A stretch of DNA of 64,000 bases from Capsaspora owczarzaki ATCC 30864 (GCF_000151315.2 NW_011887294.1:254266-318265); one strand, 5' to 3'; counted from the stretch's first letter, positions 27,949-42,517 are shown. Numbers and translations: made by a program. The notes: a model not told the origin generated them from the sequence alone.

Positions 27949-30900
27949 ATGGCATCCACCGCGCCTCCTGCTGCTGCTGCTGCTGCTGCGGCTGTGGCGA
28001 CGCGCGATGCGGCCACCGTGCTGCCCTATGTGCGCTCCGTCGTGTCCGTGCTTCTCGCGGACGACAGCGCGATCGAGGCCGACCTTGCCCAGCTCGACGC
28101 GACGCTCGCTTTGGCGCCAACGCAGGCTGCCGTCTCCCGCTTTGCCAGCGACGCCGCCTGCCCCATCCTCGTCGTACAGCGCGCCCTCGCAGGTGGGGTG
28201 CATCACTTACTACTCTTCTGGCTTGTCGAAACGCTCGCTCCCTGATGATTGAGTTTTCCGTTCAAGTTGCATCGATCACGAGCCAGAGATCGCAAATTTT
28301 TCTTTTTCTCTTTTTTTTTTTTTTTTTTCTTTCTGTTCAATCCACTTGGTGAATTCCTTCCGTTACCTACCCATGTTGTACAATTTTCACTCACCCTCGC
28401 TGCTATTCCTTCTTCTTTTTTTTTTCTTGTTTTTTGGGACAGAAACGGGATCGGCACCATCCTACTCTGTGCAGTTGGAGGTCCGCCACAGTGGCGGCGC
28501 GCGCTCGGCGACCTTCCTGGCACTCATCAAGAAGGGCACCGTGCTGGAGGCAGACAAGTCGCTTGCTCAGCAGCTGCACGTCATCAACCTCAGCGAGGAC
28601 AACCCGTTCGAGACGCTGCACGCATACATTCACAACGCCGTCTCGCCGTTCTTCAACTCGTGCGTCACAGCCAAGCAGGATTCGTCGGCCGATCCTTCGT
28701 CATCGGCATCATCATCATCTACAGGTGGATCCAGCTCGGCCGCGGCGGCGGGGCTGGCCTCGGGAAGCGCCACCGTCAAGCGCAAGATGGCTGAACTTGA
28801 GCTCTCGCTGCTGCAGCTGCAGCAGAATGTCGATATTCCGGAGGTGGACTTGCAAATCCACCCGCTCATTACACAGACCATTGCCAAGCATCGTTCGGCG
28901 GGCACCAAGGCCACCGTTGACGACTTTGACGTGAACGACTCGACGTTCGTCTTCAACCTGCAGAGCTGCGTCGATCGCTGGATTAAGGAGATTCAAAAGG
29001 TGACCAAGCTCGACCGCGACCCGTCGCACGGCAGCGCCTTGGTGGAAATTGCCTTCTGGGTCAACCTCGAGCGCGCCCTGCAGCAAGTCGAGACCCGCCT
29101 GGCTGCGGACGACGTTGTGCTCACTCTCGACCTGCTCCAGCGCGCCAACCGCTTCACGGCCATCACCAAGTTCCGCTCGGACATTCAGCTCAAGGAGGCG
29201 ATGGAGCGTGTGGCCAACTACAACGTGGTCATGAAGAACTTCCCAATCAACGAAGCCCTTGCCGCTCCCGATGTCGGCCGCATCATCACTGCCGTGGAGG
29301 ACATTTTCAACCACTTTAAAAAGCTCCGTGGGTCGCAGTATCCCATCCCGCGTGCCATCAAGTTTGTTGAAGCCGTGTCGCGCGACATTTCCGCGCACAT
29401 TGTGGACGTGCTGCAGCGCCGCAAGCTCATGCAGCTGCCGTTCGACGATTTTGAGCAACTCATGGAGCATTGCAACCAGCTCTTCCGCCGCTTTGCTGTC
29501 CACCTCACCAGCTTCAAGAACATGATTCGTGACGTCGCTCGCACCAGCACCCAGGCAAACCGCTCGCAGCTGGCCATCCGCAACGAGCTGGCCACGCTGG
29601 AGGAACGCCTTGGCGCTGTGCAAGAGTTCCGTCGCCACCACGAGCAGCTCCGCTCGGTCATTCTGCGTGTGCTCCGCACGGCCTCGTTCGGCAACGACGA
29701 GAATGCCGTCAAGGCGGCTGCGTCCATCGCCAACCACACGACCGTTCTCGCGCTCTCTGCCTCAGGCGACAGCAACACGCAAGCCATCGACGACATTAAC
29801 GATGCCTTTGAGACGGTCAAGAACGTTGACGTGCTCGACCTCACTCGCGAGGGCCTTGAGCTCTGGGAGTCTGCCAAGCGTGCTTACGACGAGCGCGTGG
29901 ACCGCGTCGAAACCCAAATCACCGCCTACCTGCGCGACCAGCTGGGCACGGCCAAGAACGCCAACGAAATGTTCCGCATCTTCAGCCGCTTCAACGCGCT
30001 GTTTGTGCGTCCACGCATCCAAGGCGCCATCAAAGAGTACCAGACCAAGCTCATTCAGCGCGTCAAGGACGACATTGAGACGCTCGTCAACAAGTTCAAG
30101 ACCCAGTACTCGCACTCGATGGCCTCGCGCATGAGCACAGTCCGCGACATTCCGCCAGTGTCTGGCTCGATCATTTGGGCCCAGCAGATTGAGCGCCAGC
30201 TCAAGACGTACATGCGTCGCGTCGAGGATGTCCTTGGCCCCAACTGGGTCAAACACGTTGAGGGTGGCAAGCTCAAGGCGGACGGCGATAACTTTGCCCG
30301 TCTGCTCAACCCGCAACAGCTCTACCTCAAGTGGATTGACGATGTCACTGCGCGCGATCCCGAGGTTGCAGGCCCGCTCTTTGAGATTGTCAGCATTCGC
30401 TCGCGCGCGGCCTTGGCTGCCGCCACGCTGAACGCTGCTGGTAGCACTTCGTCAGCTGCTGCTGCTGCTGCTGCTGCCGCTGCCGGTCCTGCCTCCCGTC
30501 TTCGACTGGGCGTCAACTTTGACTCGCAAATCATCACCCTGTTCAAGGAAGTGCGCAACCTGCAGTGGCTGGCCGAGCGCAACGGCCTCAAGCCGGTGCC
30601 CAACAAGATTACGCGCGTTGCCCACGCTGCAGAGACCATCTATCCGTTCGCCGTTTCCCTTCAAGAAACGCTGCGCGGCTACTCGACCGCGTGCGACCAA
30701 GTCGACGCCCTCGACGCGAACGCCCCGCAACTCGTGGCTGGCTACAAGCGCGACATGCAGGTCTTGATTGCCGAAGGTATGACCAAGTCCTGGGACAATG
30801 TCAACCTCGACAAGTACATTACCCGCCTGGCTGCTGCCGCTCAAACGTTCCAGGACAAAGCTGAGGATTTGCAGGCCATCCATGCCAAGGTTGCCGCGCT

Positions 30901-33900
30901 GGTCAAGTCGCTGGCCACTTGCGCCCTGGACGCCGCGACGCTCCGTGGCATTGTCTCACGCATTCAGAACGCTGTCGACGAGCTCAAGCTCAAGGGCTTC
31001 TCCAACCTGACCTCCTGGGCGTCCACGCTCGATGCCCAAGTCGAAGGCCTGCTCGCCGTGCGTCTCCAGGCTGCTGTCGCGACGTGGACTGCCGCCTTGA
31101 CCAACTACAACACGGCTGTCGCAGCTGGCAAGAAGCCGCAGTTCAACCAGCAAATGTCCATCATTTCGTACCACGATGAAAACGACAGCGCCAACGCTGC
31201 TGCTGCTGCTGCTGCCGCTGCTGATGCTGGAGCCATCACACACCCGGCCGGCGGCATCCCCACCTTCAAGGAGCTGACGCACGAAATCCGCATCCGCAAC
31301 CAGGTCATGTACTTGCATCCGCCGCTCGAGCACTCGCGCTCGCACTTGTTCAACCAGCTGCACGAGTGGCTTCGCGTCGTGTGCGGTCTGCCGCGCATCC
31401 AGGGCTCGCGCCTTGCGGTCGATGCCGGCCTTGCGGACGGCTCGTCTGCCTCTGGCGCTGCCTCGCACGAGCACACCTACCGCACGCTGGTCGTCAAGCT
31501 GGCCGTCACCGACCCGCAGGCGCTGCCCAAGGCGCTCGCTGCCATTGAACAGCGCGTCGCCCAGGTGCGTGACTATGTCAAGGATTGGCTCCAGTACCAA
31601 GCGCTCTGGGACCTCGAGGGCGCTTCGGTCGTGGCTCGCCTCGGTGACGACATTCAGCTGTGGCAGCAGCTTCTTGTTGAAATCAAAAAGGCCCGCGCCA
31701 CTGTCGACTCTGCCGACATCACGGCGTCCTTTGGGCCGATCGTGGTCAACTTCCAGCAAGTGCAGACCAAGGTCAACCTCAAGTACGACGCCTGGCACAA
31801 GGACATTCTCGGTCGCTTTGGCGCGCTCATGTCGTCGTCCATGCAAGACTTTTACCGCGAGATTGGCACCAGCCGCACCGACCTCGAGCAGCACTCGGTG
31901 GACGCCGAGTCGACCGCCGAGGCCGTCAACTTTGTCACGTTTGTGCAAGACCTCAAGCGCAAGGTGCGCGTCCTCACCACCCGCATGCAAGCCTTCCGCG
32001 ACGGTCAAAAGCTGCTGGAGCGCCAGCGCTTCCAGTTCCCCTCGGACTGGCTGCACGTTGGTCAGCTCGAGGGCGAGTGGGCCGCGCTCAGCGAAATTCT
32101 CGCTCGCAAGGACGCTGCCATTCAGTCGCAGCTCGCCTCGCTCCGTCTGAAGGTGATTGCCGAAGACCGCGCCACGGCTGCCAAGGTCGGCGAGCTGCTG
32201 GCCGAGTGGGAGGCCGAAAAGCCCGTCCAAGGCCATCTCCGCCCCGAGAATGCGCTCAAGTGCATTGCCGGCTTTGAGACACGCTTCCAGCGTGCGCGCG
32301 ACGATACCGAGCGTCTCAACCGTGCCAAGGAGGCGTTGGACATTTCTGACGCGTCGGCATCGTCTTCCTCGGCCTCCAGTAGTAGTGGTAGTGGTAGTGC
32401 CTCGTTCTCGGATGCTCGTCTGGACTCTGCTGCCAGCGAGCTCGCCGAGCTCAAGGGCGTCTGGTCGGAGCTCTCGGCCACGCATCTGGCGCTGGACGAG
32501 ATTCGCGACCGCCCGTGGTCGGCCGTCGTCTCGCGCAAGGTTCGCCAGTCGCTGGATGACATGCTCAACACGCTGAAAAACTTGCCCAACCGCATGCGCC
32601 AGTACGCCGGCTACGATCACCTGCAAAACCTCCTGCGCGGCCTGATCAAGATCAACCCCCTTGTTGGCGATCTCAAGTCCGAGGCGCTGCGCGAGCGTCA
32701 CTGGAAGCTGATTGCCAAGCGGCTCCGCCTCGAAAGCGTGCCATTCACCGAGCTGACCCTTGGCCATTTGTACGACGCCGACCTGGCCAAGAACGAAAAG
32801 GCCGTGCGTGACGTGCTGACTGTCGCCCAGGGTGAAATGGGTCTGGAAGAGTTTTTGCGCCAAGTGCGCGACTTTTGGCAGGCCTTCCAGGTCGACCTCG
32901 TCAACTACCAGAACAAGACCAAGCTGATTCGCGGCTGGGACGACCTGTTTGGCAAGGTCAAGGAGCACCTGGGCAGCATTACCGCCATGAAGCTCTCGCC
33001 GTACTACAAGGTCTTTGAAGAGGAAGGGGTCTCTTGGGAAGACAAGCTCAACCGCATCAACGCCCTGTTTGACGTCTGGATTGACGTCCAACGTCGCTGG
33101 GTCTACTTGGAAGGCATCTTCTCGGGCTCGGCCGACATCAAGCACCTGCTCCCGACCGAGACGTCGCGCTTTGCCAACATTAGCACCGAATTCCTCGGGC
33201 TGATGAAGAAGGTGACCAAGTCGCCCTCCATTCTGGATATCGTGGCCATTCCGAACGTGCAAAAGTCGCTCGAGCGTCTGGCCGACCTGCTCAGCAAAAT
33301 TCAGAAGGGTATCGGTGAATACCTCGAGCGTGAGCGTTCGTCCTTCCCTCGCTTTTACTTTGTCGGTGACGAAGACTTGCTCGAGATTATCGGCAACAGC
33401 AAGGACATTCCCAAGCTCCAAAAGCACTTCCGCAAAATGTTTGCTGGCATCAACACGCTGACCCTTGACGAGGAAAGCACGACGGCCTTGGGCATTTGCT
33501 CGCGCGAAGGCGAGAGCGTGCCGTTCAAGTCTGCTGTTGTCATCAAGGACAAGCGCATCAACGAGTGGCTTGCTCAGGTGGAGAAGGAGATGCAAATGAC
33601 GCTTGCTCACCTTCTCGCCGAGGCTGTCGAGCAAGTGCTCAAGTTTGACGCGAGCAGCTTCTCGCCGGACGCGTACTTGACGTGGATGGACTCGTTCCCG
33701 ACCCAGCTGGTCGTGCTTGGTGCGCAGGTTGCCTGGTCGCAAAGCGTCGAGACCAACCTGACGGAGGCCGCCAAGGCTGGCACCAGCGCCGCGGCCGCTG
33801 CCGGCCTTCGTCAGGTCGTGTCCAACGTCGAGACCACCTTGGCCGCGCTCGCCGACACCGTCCTCGGCGAGCAACCGCCCATCCGTCGCCGCAAGCTCGA

Positions 33901-36900
33901 GCATCTCATCACCGAGCTTGTGCATCAGCGCGATGTCACGCGTGAGCTGGCATCGTCCTCCAAGGTGTCGTCGCCTTCGTCCTTTGAGTGGCTCTCGCAA
34001 ATGCGCTTTTACTTTGACCCCAAGCACGCCGACGTTCTGCAGCGCCTGACCATCCGCATGGCCAACGCCTCGTTCTACTACGGCTTTGAGTATCTCGGCA
34101 TCACCGACAAGCTCGTGCAGACGCCGCTGACCGATCGCTGCTACCTCACCATGACGCAAGCCCTCGAGGAGCGCCTTGGCGGCTCGCCCTTCGGTCCCGC
34201 CGGTACCGGCAAGACTGAGACGGTCAAGGCTTTGGGCAACCAGCTCGGTCGCTTCACCCTTGTCTTTAACTGCGACGAGACGTTCGATTTCCAGGCCATG
34301 GGCCGCATCTTTGTGGGTCTGTGCCACGTCGGTGCATGGGGCTGCTTTGACGAGTTCAACCGTCTCGAGGAGCGCATTCTCTCGGCCGTCTCGCAGCAGG
34401 TCCAGACCATCCAGCTCGCCTTGAAGGAATCGACTGCTGCCACCTCCAAGATTGAGGTCGAGCTTGTTGGCAAGACGGTTCGCGTCAACCCTGCCATGGG
34501 CATCTTTATCACGATGAATCCTGGCTACGCCGGCCGCTCCAACTTGCCCGACAACTTGAAGAAGCTCTTCCGCTCGCTCGCCATGACCCAGCCAGACCGT
34601 CAGCTCATTGCCCAGGTCATGCTCTTCTCGCAGGGCTTCCGCTCTGCCGAGCAGCTTGCGCGCAAGATTGTGCCCCTTTTCAAGCTCTGCTCGGAGCAGC
34701 TGTCTGCGCAGTCGCACTACGACTTTGGTCTGCGTGCGCTCAAGTCTGTCCTTGTCAGCGCTGGTAACATTAAGCGCAGCAACTTGCGCCGTGTGCGCGA
34801 GCAGGCAGAGCGCGCCGGCCAGACGGTCGATCTGTCCATTGCCCAGGACTTTGCCTCTGAGCAGCAAGTCCTCATCCAGTCCGTGGTCGAGACGCTTGTG
34901 CCCAAGCTCGTTGCTGACGACATTCCGCTGCTGTACAGCCTGCTGGTGGACGTCTTCCCGGGCATTGAGCATGCGCCTGCGCAGCTCGACGCCCTCAAGG
35001 ACGCTGTGCGCGCCGTGTGCAACGAGCGCCACCTCATTGTTGGCGAAGCCTGGCTCGAAAAGATGCTGCAGCTCTACCAAATCCAGACGCTGCACCACGG
35101 TGTCATGATGGTGGGTCCCAGCGGCAGCGGCAAGAGTTCGGCCTGGAATGTCCTGCTCGAGGCGATGCAACGTGTCGACGGCGTCGAGGGCGTGTCCTAC
35201 GTGCTCGACCCCAAGGCCATCACCAAGGACCGCCTGTACGGCACGCTCGACTCGACCACGCGCGAATGGACGGACGGTTTGTTCACGCATGCCTTGCGCA
35301 AGATTGTTGACGATGTGCGCAACGAGTCGTCCAAGCGCCACTGGATTGTGTTTGATGGTGACGTCGATCCCGAGTGGGTTGAAAACCTCAACTCGGTGCT
35401 CGACGACAACAAGCTCCTCACGCTGCCGAACGGTGAGCGTCTGAGCATTCCGCCGAACGTGCGCATCATGTTTGAGGTCCAGGATTTGCGCTACGCGACG
35501 CTGGCCACCGTCAGTCGCTGCGGCATGGTCTGGTTTAGCGCCGACGTGCTCACCATGGACATGGTCTTTGACCAGTTCTTCCGCAAGCTGCGCGTCGTTT
35601 CCCTCGATGATGAGGCTGGCGAAGCGGGAGCCATCAGCAGCAGCGCCCAGGCCGCCGCGAGTGGCTCGTCGGACGACAAGCAGCTGCTCGTTTCTCCGAC
35701 CATGCAAGTGCAACGCGACGCCGCCGACGTGCTGGCGCCGCACTTTGCTCCCGGCGGTCTGGTGCTCAACGCCCTCGATTACGCCGCCAAGCAAGAGCAC
35801 ATTATGCCCTTCACCCGCCTGCGCGCCCTCGGCTCGCTCTTTAGCATGCTCAACAAGACGGTGCGCAACGTCATTTCGTACAACTCTGCGCACCCCGACT
35901 TCCCGATGGAGCAGCAGCGCATTGAGCAGTACGTGTCGCGGCGCCTCGTCTACTCGCTCGTGTGGAGCTTGGCTGGTGACGCTCGTTTGAAGGTCCGCCA
36001 AGAGCTCGGCGAGTACATTCGCGGCGTCACGACCATTGGCCTGCCTCCGGCCGCCAACAACCAGCCCATCATTGACTACGAGGTTGGCATCAACGGCGAG
36101 TGGGTGCTCTGGCAGGGCAAGGTGCCTCAGATTGAGATTGACACGCACCGCATTGCCACGGCCGACGTGGTCGTGCCGACCATGGACACGGTTCGGCACG
36201 AGGATCTCTTGTACACGTGGCTGGCCGAGCACAAGCCGCTTGTGCTTTGCGGTCCCCCCGGCTCTGGCAAGACCATGACCCTGTTCTCTGCACTTCGTGC
36301 TCTGCCCGAGCTCGAGGTCGTGGGCCTGAACTTTAGCAGCGCCACCACCCCCGAGCTGCTTCTCCGAACGCTCGACCACTACTGCGAGTACAAGCGCACG
36401 CCGAACGGCATGGTCATTTCGCCCATCCAGCCTGGCAAGTGGCTCGTCTTGTTCTGCGATGAAATCAACTTGCCCGATCTCGACAAGTACGGCACCCAGC
36501 GCGTCATTTCCTTCCTCCGCCAGCTGGTTCAGCATGGCGGCTTTTGGCGCACGTCCGACCACACGTGGATTCAGCTCGATCGCATCCAGTTTGTCGGCGC
36601 CTGCAACCCGCCCACCGACCCTGGCCGCAAGCCCCTCACCGAGCGCTTCCTCCGCCACGTCCCCGTCGTGCTGGTTGACTACCCTGGGCCCGCCTCGCTC
36701 TCGCAAATCTATGGCACCTTCAACCGAGCTCTGCTGCGTCTTGTTCCCACGCTTCGCAGCTTTACCCAGCCGCTCACCGAGGCCATGGTCGAGTTCTTCA
36801 CCCTGTCGCAGGAGCGCTTTACGGTCGACCAGCAGCCGCACTATGTGTACTCGCCTCGTGAGTTGACGCGCTGGGTCCGCGGCATGTACGAGGCCATCCT

Positions 36901-39900
36901 GCCGCTCGACTCGCTGCCGCTGGAAGGCTTGGTGCGCGTGTGGGCCCACGAAGCTCTGCGTCTCTTCCAAGACCGTCTCGTCACGGACGAGGAGCGCCGC
37001 TGGACGGACGAGACGGTGGACGCGGTTGCCGCCAAGCACTTCCCCACCATCAACATGCAGACAGCCCTCGCTCGTCCCATTCTGTTTAGCAACTGGCTCT
37101 CGAAGGAGTACGTCTCGGTCGAGCGCGAGACGCTGCGCGAGTTTGTCCGCGCTCGCCTGCGCGTCTTTTACGAGGAGGAGCTCGACGTGCCGCTCGTCCT
37201 CTTCAACGAGGTGCTCGACCACGTTCTGCGCATTGACCGTGTCTTCCGGCAAATGCAGGGCCACATGCTCTTGATTGGTGCGTCTGGCGGTGGCAAGACC
37301 ACCCTGTCCCGCTTTGTCGCCTGGATGACGGGTCTGAGTGTCTTCCAAGTCAAGGTGCACAACCGCTACACGGGTGCCGACTTTGAGGAGGATTTGCGCG
37401 AGATTCTGCGCCGCTCGGGCTGCAAGGGCGAGCGCATGTGCTTTATTCTCGACGAGTCCAACATTCTCGATGCCAGTTTCTTGGAGCGCATGAACACGCT
37501 GTTGGCCAACGGCGAGGTCCCCGGTCTGTTTGAGGGTGACGAGTTTACCACGCTCATGGCCCAGTGCAAGGAAGGCTCGCAACGCGAAGGCCTGATGCTC
37601 GACTCTCAAGAGGAGCTGTACAAGTGGTTTACTCACCAGGTCATGAAGAACCTGCACGTCGTCTTTACCATGAATCCCTCCGCCGAAGGGCTCAAGGACC
37701 GCGCCTCGACCTCGCCTGCCTTGTTCAACCGTTGCGTCCTGGATTGGTTTGGCGACTGGTCCTCTGAAGCTCTCTTCCAGGTTGGTCGCGAGTTTACCAT
37801 CAAGCTCGATCTCGATTCGTCGAGCTACCAGGCGCCGCCAGAGCACCTCTTCCCGATTGTGGCTGGCGTCCCTGCTCTGCCCTCGCCCACTCTTCAACGC
37901 GACGCCATCTCGAACGCGTTCGTGCACGTCCATCGCGCCGTGAGCGAGGCTTCGGAGCGTTTGCTGCGTCGCACCGGACGCACCACCTTCATCACGCCGC
38001 GCCACTACCTCGATTTCATCAACCACTACGTCGAGCTGTTCACCGAGAAGCGCACCGAGCTGGAGGAGCAGCAGCTCCATCTAAACGTCGGTCTGTCCAA
38101 GATTCGCGAGACGGTCGACCAAGTGGAGGAGCTGCAAAAGAGCCTTGCCATCAAAAAGACCGAGCTCGAGGCCAAGAACGAGCTCGCCAATGTCAAACTC
38201 CAGCAAATGGTCCGCGACCAGCAGGAGGCCGAGACCAAGCGTGTCACGTCGATCGAGCTCCAAGCCGCGCTCGAAGAGCAAGAGAAGGTGATTACCGTCA
38301 AGCGCGCCTCTGTTCTTGCCGACCTCTCGCAGGTCGAGCCGGCCGTTCGCGATGCCCAGAGCGCTGTGCAGTCCATCAAGAAGCAGCATCTCACTGAAAT
38401 TCGCTCCATGGCCAACCCGCCGGAAATGGTCAAGCTCGCCATGGAAGCCGTCTGCGTCCTGTTGGGCGAGTCCAAGCTGGACTGGAAGGATTTGCGCGGT
38501 GTCATCATCCGCGACGACTTTATTCCCAGCATTGTCAACTTTAAGACCGAGGACCTCAAGGACTCGACGCGCGTGCGCATGCAGAAGGAGTTCTTGTCCA
38601 ACCCGAGCTTCAAGTTTGAGACGGTCGACCACGCCAGCAAGGCCTGCGGTCCGCTCGTCAAGTGGTGCATTGCTCAGGTTGGCTACGCCGACATGCTCCG
38701 TCGCATCGAGCCCCTTCGCAACGAGCTGGCCAGCCTCGAGAGCGCCGCGACGGCCAACAAGTCGAGCGCCGCCCAAACCAACCAACTCGTCCAAAACCTC
38801 GAGGCCTCCATCAACAAGTACAAAGAAGAGTATGCTGTGCTCATTGCCCAGGCCCAGTCCATCCGCCAAGAGATGGAGACGGTCAAGGCGAAGGTGGAGC
38901 GTTCCATCGCCCTGCTCGGCTCGCTCTCGAGCGAGCGCACTCGTTGGGAGCTCGAAAGCGAGCAATTCCGCTCACAAATGAGCACCATTACTGGCGATGT
39001 GCTGCTGGCTGCAGCCTTCTTGGCGTACTCTGGCTATTTCGATCAGCAGCACCGTCTGGCGCTGAACGTCAACTGGTCGAGTCATCTGCAGCAGGCTGGC
39101 ATCCAGCACCGCATGGACCTTTCGCTCACCGAATTCCTCTCGACGGCGGACGAGCGCGCACGGTGGCAGGCCAACGCCCTGCCGTCCGACGATCTCTGCA
39201 CGGAAAACGCCATCATGCTGCGTCGCCACCACCGCTACCCGCTCATCATCGACCCGTCCGGCCAGGCGACCAAGTTCCTGCTGAACGAGTTTTCGGCGCG
39301 CAAGATGACCAAGACGTCCTTCCTCGACGAGGGCTTCCGCAAGCAGCTCGAGTCGGCGTTGCGGTTTGGCAACCCGCTTTTGGTGCAGGATGTGGAAAAC
39401 TACGACCCCATCCTCAACCCCGTTCTCAACCGCGAGCTGCGTCGCGCTGGAGGCCGTATCCTCATCCGTATCGGCGATCAGGACATTGACTTTAGCCCCA
39501 CCTTTGCCATCTTCCTGACCACCCGCGACCCGACCGTGCAGTTTGCCCCGGACATTTGCTCGCGTGTCACGTTTGTCAACTTTACCGTCACCCCCAGCAG
39601 TCTGCAAGGCCAGTGTCTCAACCAAGTGCTGCGCTCGGAGCGGCCCGACGTCGACCAAAAGCGCTCGGATTTGCTCAAGTTGCAAGGCGAGTTCCGCCTG
39701 CGTCTGCGCCACCTCGAAAAGGAGCTGCTGCGCGCGCTCAACGAGTCCAAGGGCAAGATCCTCGATGACGACTCGGTCATTACAACCCTGGAAACGCTCA
39801 AGGGCGAGGCTGCCGATATTGCCAAGAAGGTGCTCGAGACGGACGTGGTCATGGCCGAGGTTGAGCGCGTGTCGAACGAATACCGCCCCCTCGCGCTTGC

Positions 39901-42517
39901 CTGCAGCTCCATTTTCTTCACTCTGGACAACCTCAACCAAGTGCACTTTTTGTACCAGTACTCGCTCCAGTTCTTCCTGGACATTTTCCGCCATGTGATT
40001 TCGCCCCAAGAAAACACGCATCTGCAAGGCATTACCGACCACGCCAAGCGTCTCGACGTGCTGACGCATGATCTCTTCTCGGTCTTGTTCGACCGTGTGT
40101 CGCGCGGTTTGCTCCACGACGACCGCATCGTCCTGGCGCTCTTGCTCGCACGCATCCGTCTGTCGGGCACGCCCAACCAAATTGACGACACTGCGTTCGA
40201 GGTCTTGCTTCGCGGTCTTGAGAGCCCCGTTGCTGCCGGTGCTGCCGGTGGCGCCCTCGCTGGCTTTAGCGACGAGCAAAACACGCGCTTCCGCAACCTC
40301 AGCTCGGTGTCCTTCTTCAAGGAGGCCGTTCAGGGTGCCGGTCACCATGCAGCCGAGTGGTCGTCGTACGTTGCTGCCCCCGCTCCAGAGACATTGCTCC
40401 CCACTGGCATTGTTCCGGCCACTGGCAAGGCCACTGTGGACGGCTTCAACAACCTGCTGCTTGTGCGCGCCTTGCGTCCCGACCGCCTCGTGTCTGCCAG
40501 CTACCACTTTGTCTCGAGCGTCTTTGGCGACGACTTTATGCAGATTGCCGAGCGCGATGTCGACCTGGCCAATGTTGTTGAGCGTGAAGTCAAGGCCAAC
40601 ACGCCCATTCTGTTGTGCTCGGTGCCCGGCTACGACGCCTCTGGCCGTGTCGACGATCTCGCTGCCTTCAAGGTCAAGCGCTGCGCGTCGATTGCCATTG
40701 GTTCGGCCGAAGGCTTTGCTTTGGCCGAGAAGGCCATTGCCTCTGCCGTCCAGACTGGCGACTGGGTGTTGCTCAAGAACGTGCACCTGGCGCCATCCTG
40801 GCTTGTCACGCTCGAAAAGAAGATGCACGCCGTGACTGCCCATGCCAACTTCCGCCTCTTCCTGACGATGGAAATCCACCCCAAGACCCCACTGTCCCTC
40901 GTGCGCCAGTCCCGCGCGTTCATGTTTGAGCTGCCGCCTGGCATCAAGGCCAACATGCTCCGCACGTTCTCGTCGGTGCCTTCCGCGCGCATGGCTGCCC
41001 AGCCCACCGAGCGAGCGCGCCTCTATTTCTTGACTGCGTGGTTCCATGCCGTCGTGCAGGAGCGTCTGCGCTACGCCCCGCTTGGCTGGTCGAAAAAGTA
41101 CGAGTTTACCGAAACGGACTTGCGCGGTGCGATCGACACTCTCGACACTTGGCTGGCCATTGTGTCGCCGCCCAGCCAAGGCCGCACCAACATTTCGCCC
41201 GACGCTATTCCGTGGGAGGCGATTCGCACGCTGCTGGCTCAGTCCATCTACGGTGGTCGCATTGACAATGAGTTTGACCAGCGGCTGCTCCAGTCCTTCC
41301 TGTCGGTCCTGTTCACTCCTCGCAGCTTTGACGCCGATCACTCGCTCGTCCTGCCCGTCCCGGGATCGACCGAGCCTGGCGAGTCGGCGGCTGCCTTGGC
41401 GCACCTGCGCGTGCCCGACGTGACCAGCGCCGACCAGTTCCTCTCGTGGGTCAAGGCCTTGCCCGACACCCAGGTGCCGGCTTGGCTCGGCCTGCCCAAC
41501 ACTGCAGAGAAGGTCTTGCTGACCTCCCGCGGCGATCTTGTCATCTCCAAGCTGCTCAAGATGCAGTCCATGGACGAAGAGGACGAGATCCACGTCAAGG
41601 AAGGCAAGGGTGCCTCGACCGCTGCTGCTGCTGCTGCTGCTGCTGCCGATCCTCGTCCTGCATGGATGCGTTCGCTGCAGCACTCGGCCGAGCAATGGCT
41701 CGCGTCCCTGCCCAAGGCTGATCAGCTGCCCGCGCTGCGGCGTACCAGGGACAACATTAAGGATCCTCTCTTCCGCTGCTTTGAGCGCGAGGTCAACATG
41801 GGCATCCGCCTGCTTCGTCGCGTTACGGAGAACCTGCAGCATGTGGTGGAGGCGTGCCAGGGCAAGCGCAAGCAGACCAACAATCTGCGCCTGCTCATGA
41901 GCGACTTTACCAAGGGTCTCATTCCCGCTGACTGGAACAAGTATGTTGTTCCTCTCGGCCTCACGGTCAACCAGTGGATTGTCGACTTTGTGGAGCGCAT
42001 CAAGCAGCTCCAGTCCATTGCGGTTTCGTCCGACCTGCGTCGCCAGACCATTTGGCTCGCCGGCTTGTTTGTGCCCGAAGCGTACATTACCGCCACGCGC
42101 CAGTTTGTCGCTCAGGCGAACAAGTGGTCTTTGGAAGAGCTCCAGCTCGAGATTGATGTTGCCGGCGGCGCTGCTGCTGCTGCTGCTGGCCCGGGCGCTT
42201 CGCTCGACGAGCAGAGCTTCCTGTTCAGCGGCCTGAAGCTGGAGGGTGCCAAGTGCGAGCAGAACGAGCTCAGCCTCGCTGTCAGCTCTGTCACTAGTCT
42301 GCCTGTTGCCAAGATGAGCTGGGTCCGTGCCACCCCGTCCGCCTTTGCCGAGGCTGCCCGTGGCCAAGGCAAGGTCAACCTGCCCGTCTACCTCAACACG
42401 ACGCGCTCCAACCTCCTGTTGACTGTGTTCATCAAAGCTCCCCAAGGTGTCACCGAGGATGTCTTTTACCAGCGCGGTGTTGCCATTCTCTGCTCGTCAT
42501 TGAAGGGCGCCATTTAA
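27949..42517 (+). CDS. DYNC1H1: Cytoplasmic dynein 1 heavy chain
   Basis: Two exons (27949-28192, 28443-42517) sum to 14,319 nt, 4772 aa. This is the minus-end-directed microtubule motor for cargo transport and spindle positioning. It is co-linear with human DYNC1H1 end to end: tail with [15 protein letters not shown] and [19 protein letters not shown], linker and motor ring. P-loops are in AAA1 (GPAGTGKT, about residue 1998), AAA2 (GPSGSGKS, about 2305), AAA3 (GPPGSGKT, about 2684) and AAA4 (GASGGGKTT, about 3026). The coiled-coil stalk and microtubule-binding tip lie at about 3280-3600 ([22 protein letters not shown]). The C-terminal domain ends with [10 protein letters not shown]. It is about 125 residues longer than human, partly through polyAla inserts at 30454-30492, 31195-31225, 41617-41646 and 42164-42186. 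Axonemal dynein is ruled out by the tail sequence. One phase-1 intron sits near the 5' end and the rest is a single exon. Confidence 0.99.

Noticed and set aside
30956-38080. A 2374-codon open frame on the minus strand opposite dynein, plus another of 1157 codons at 38972-42445
   Set aside because: Both are exact antisense shadows of the dynein exon. Strong GC-ending codon bias removes stop codons on the opposite strand. No domain is recognisable and there is no separate promoter.
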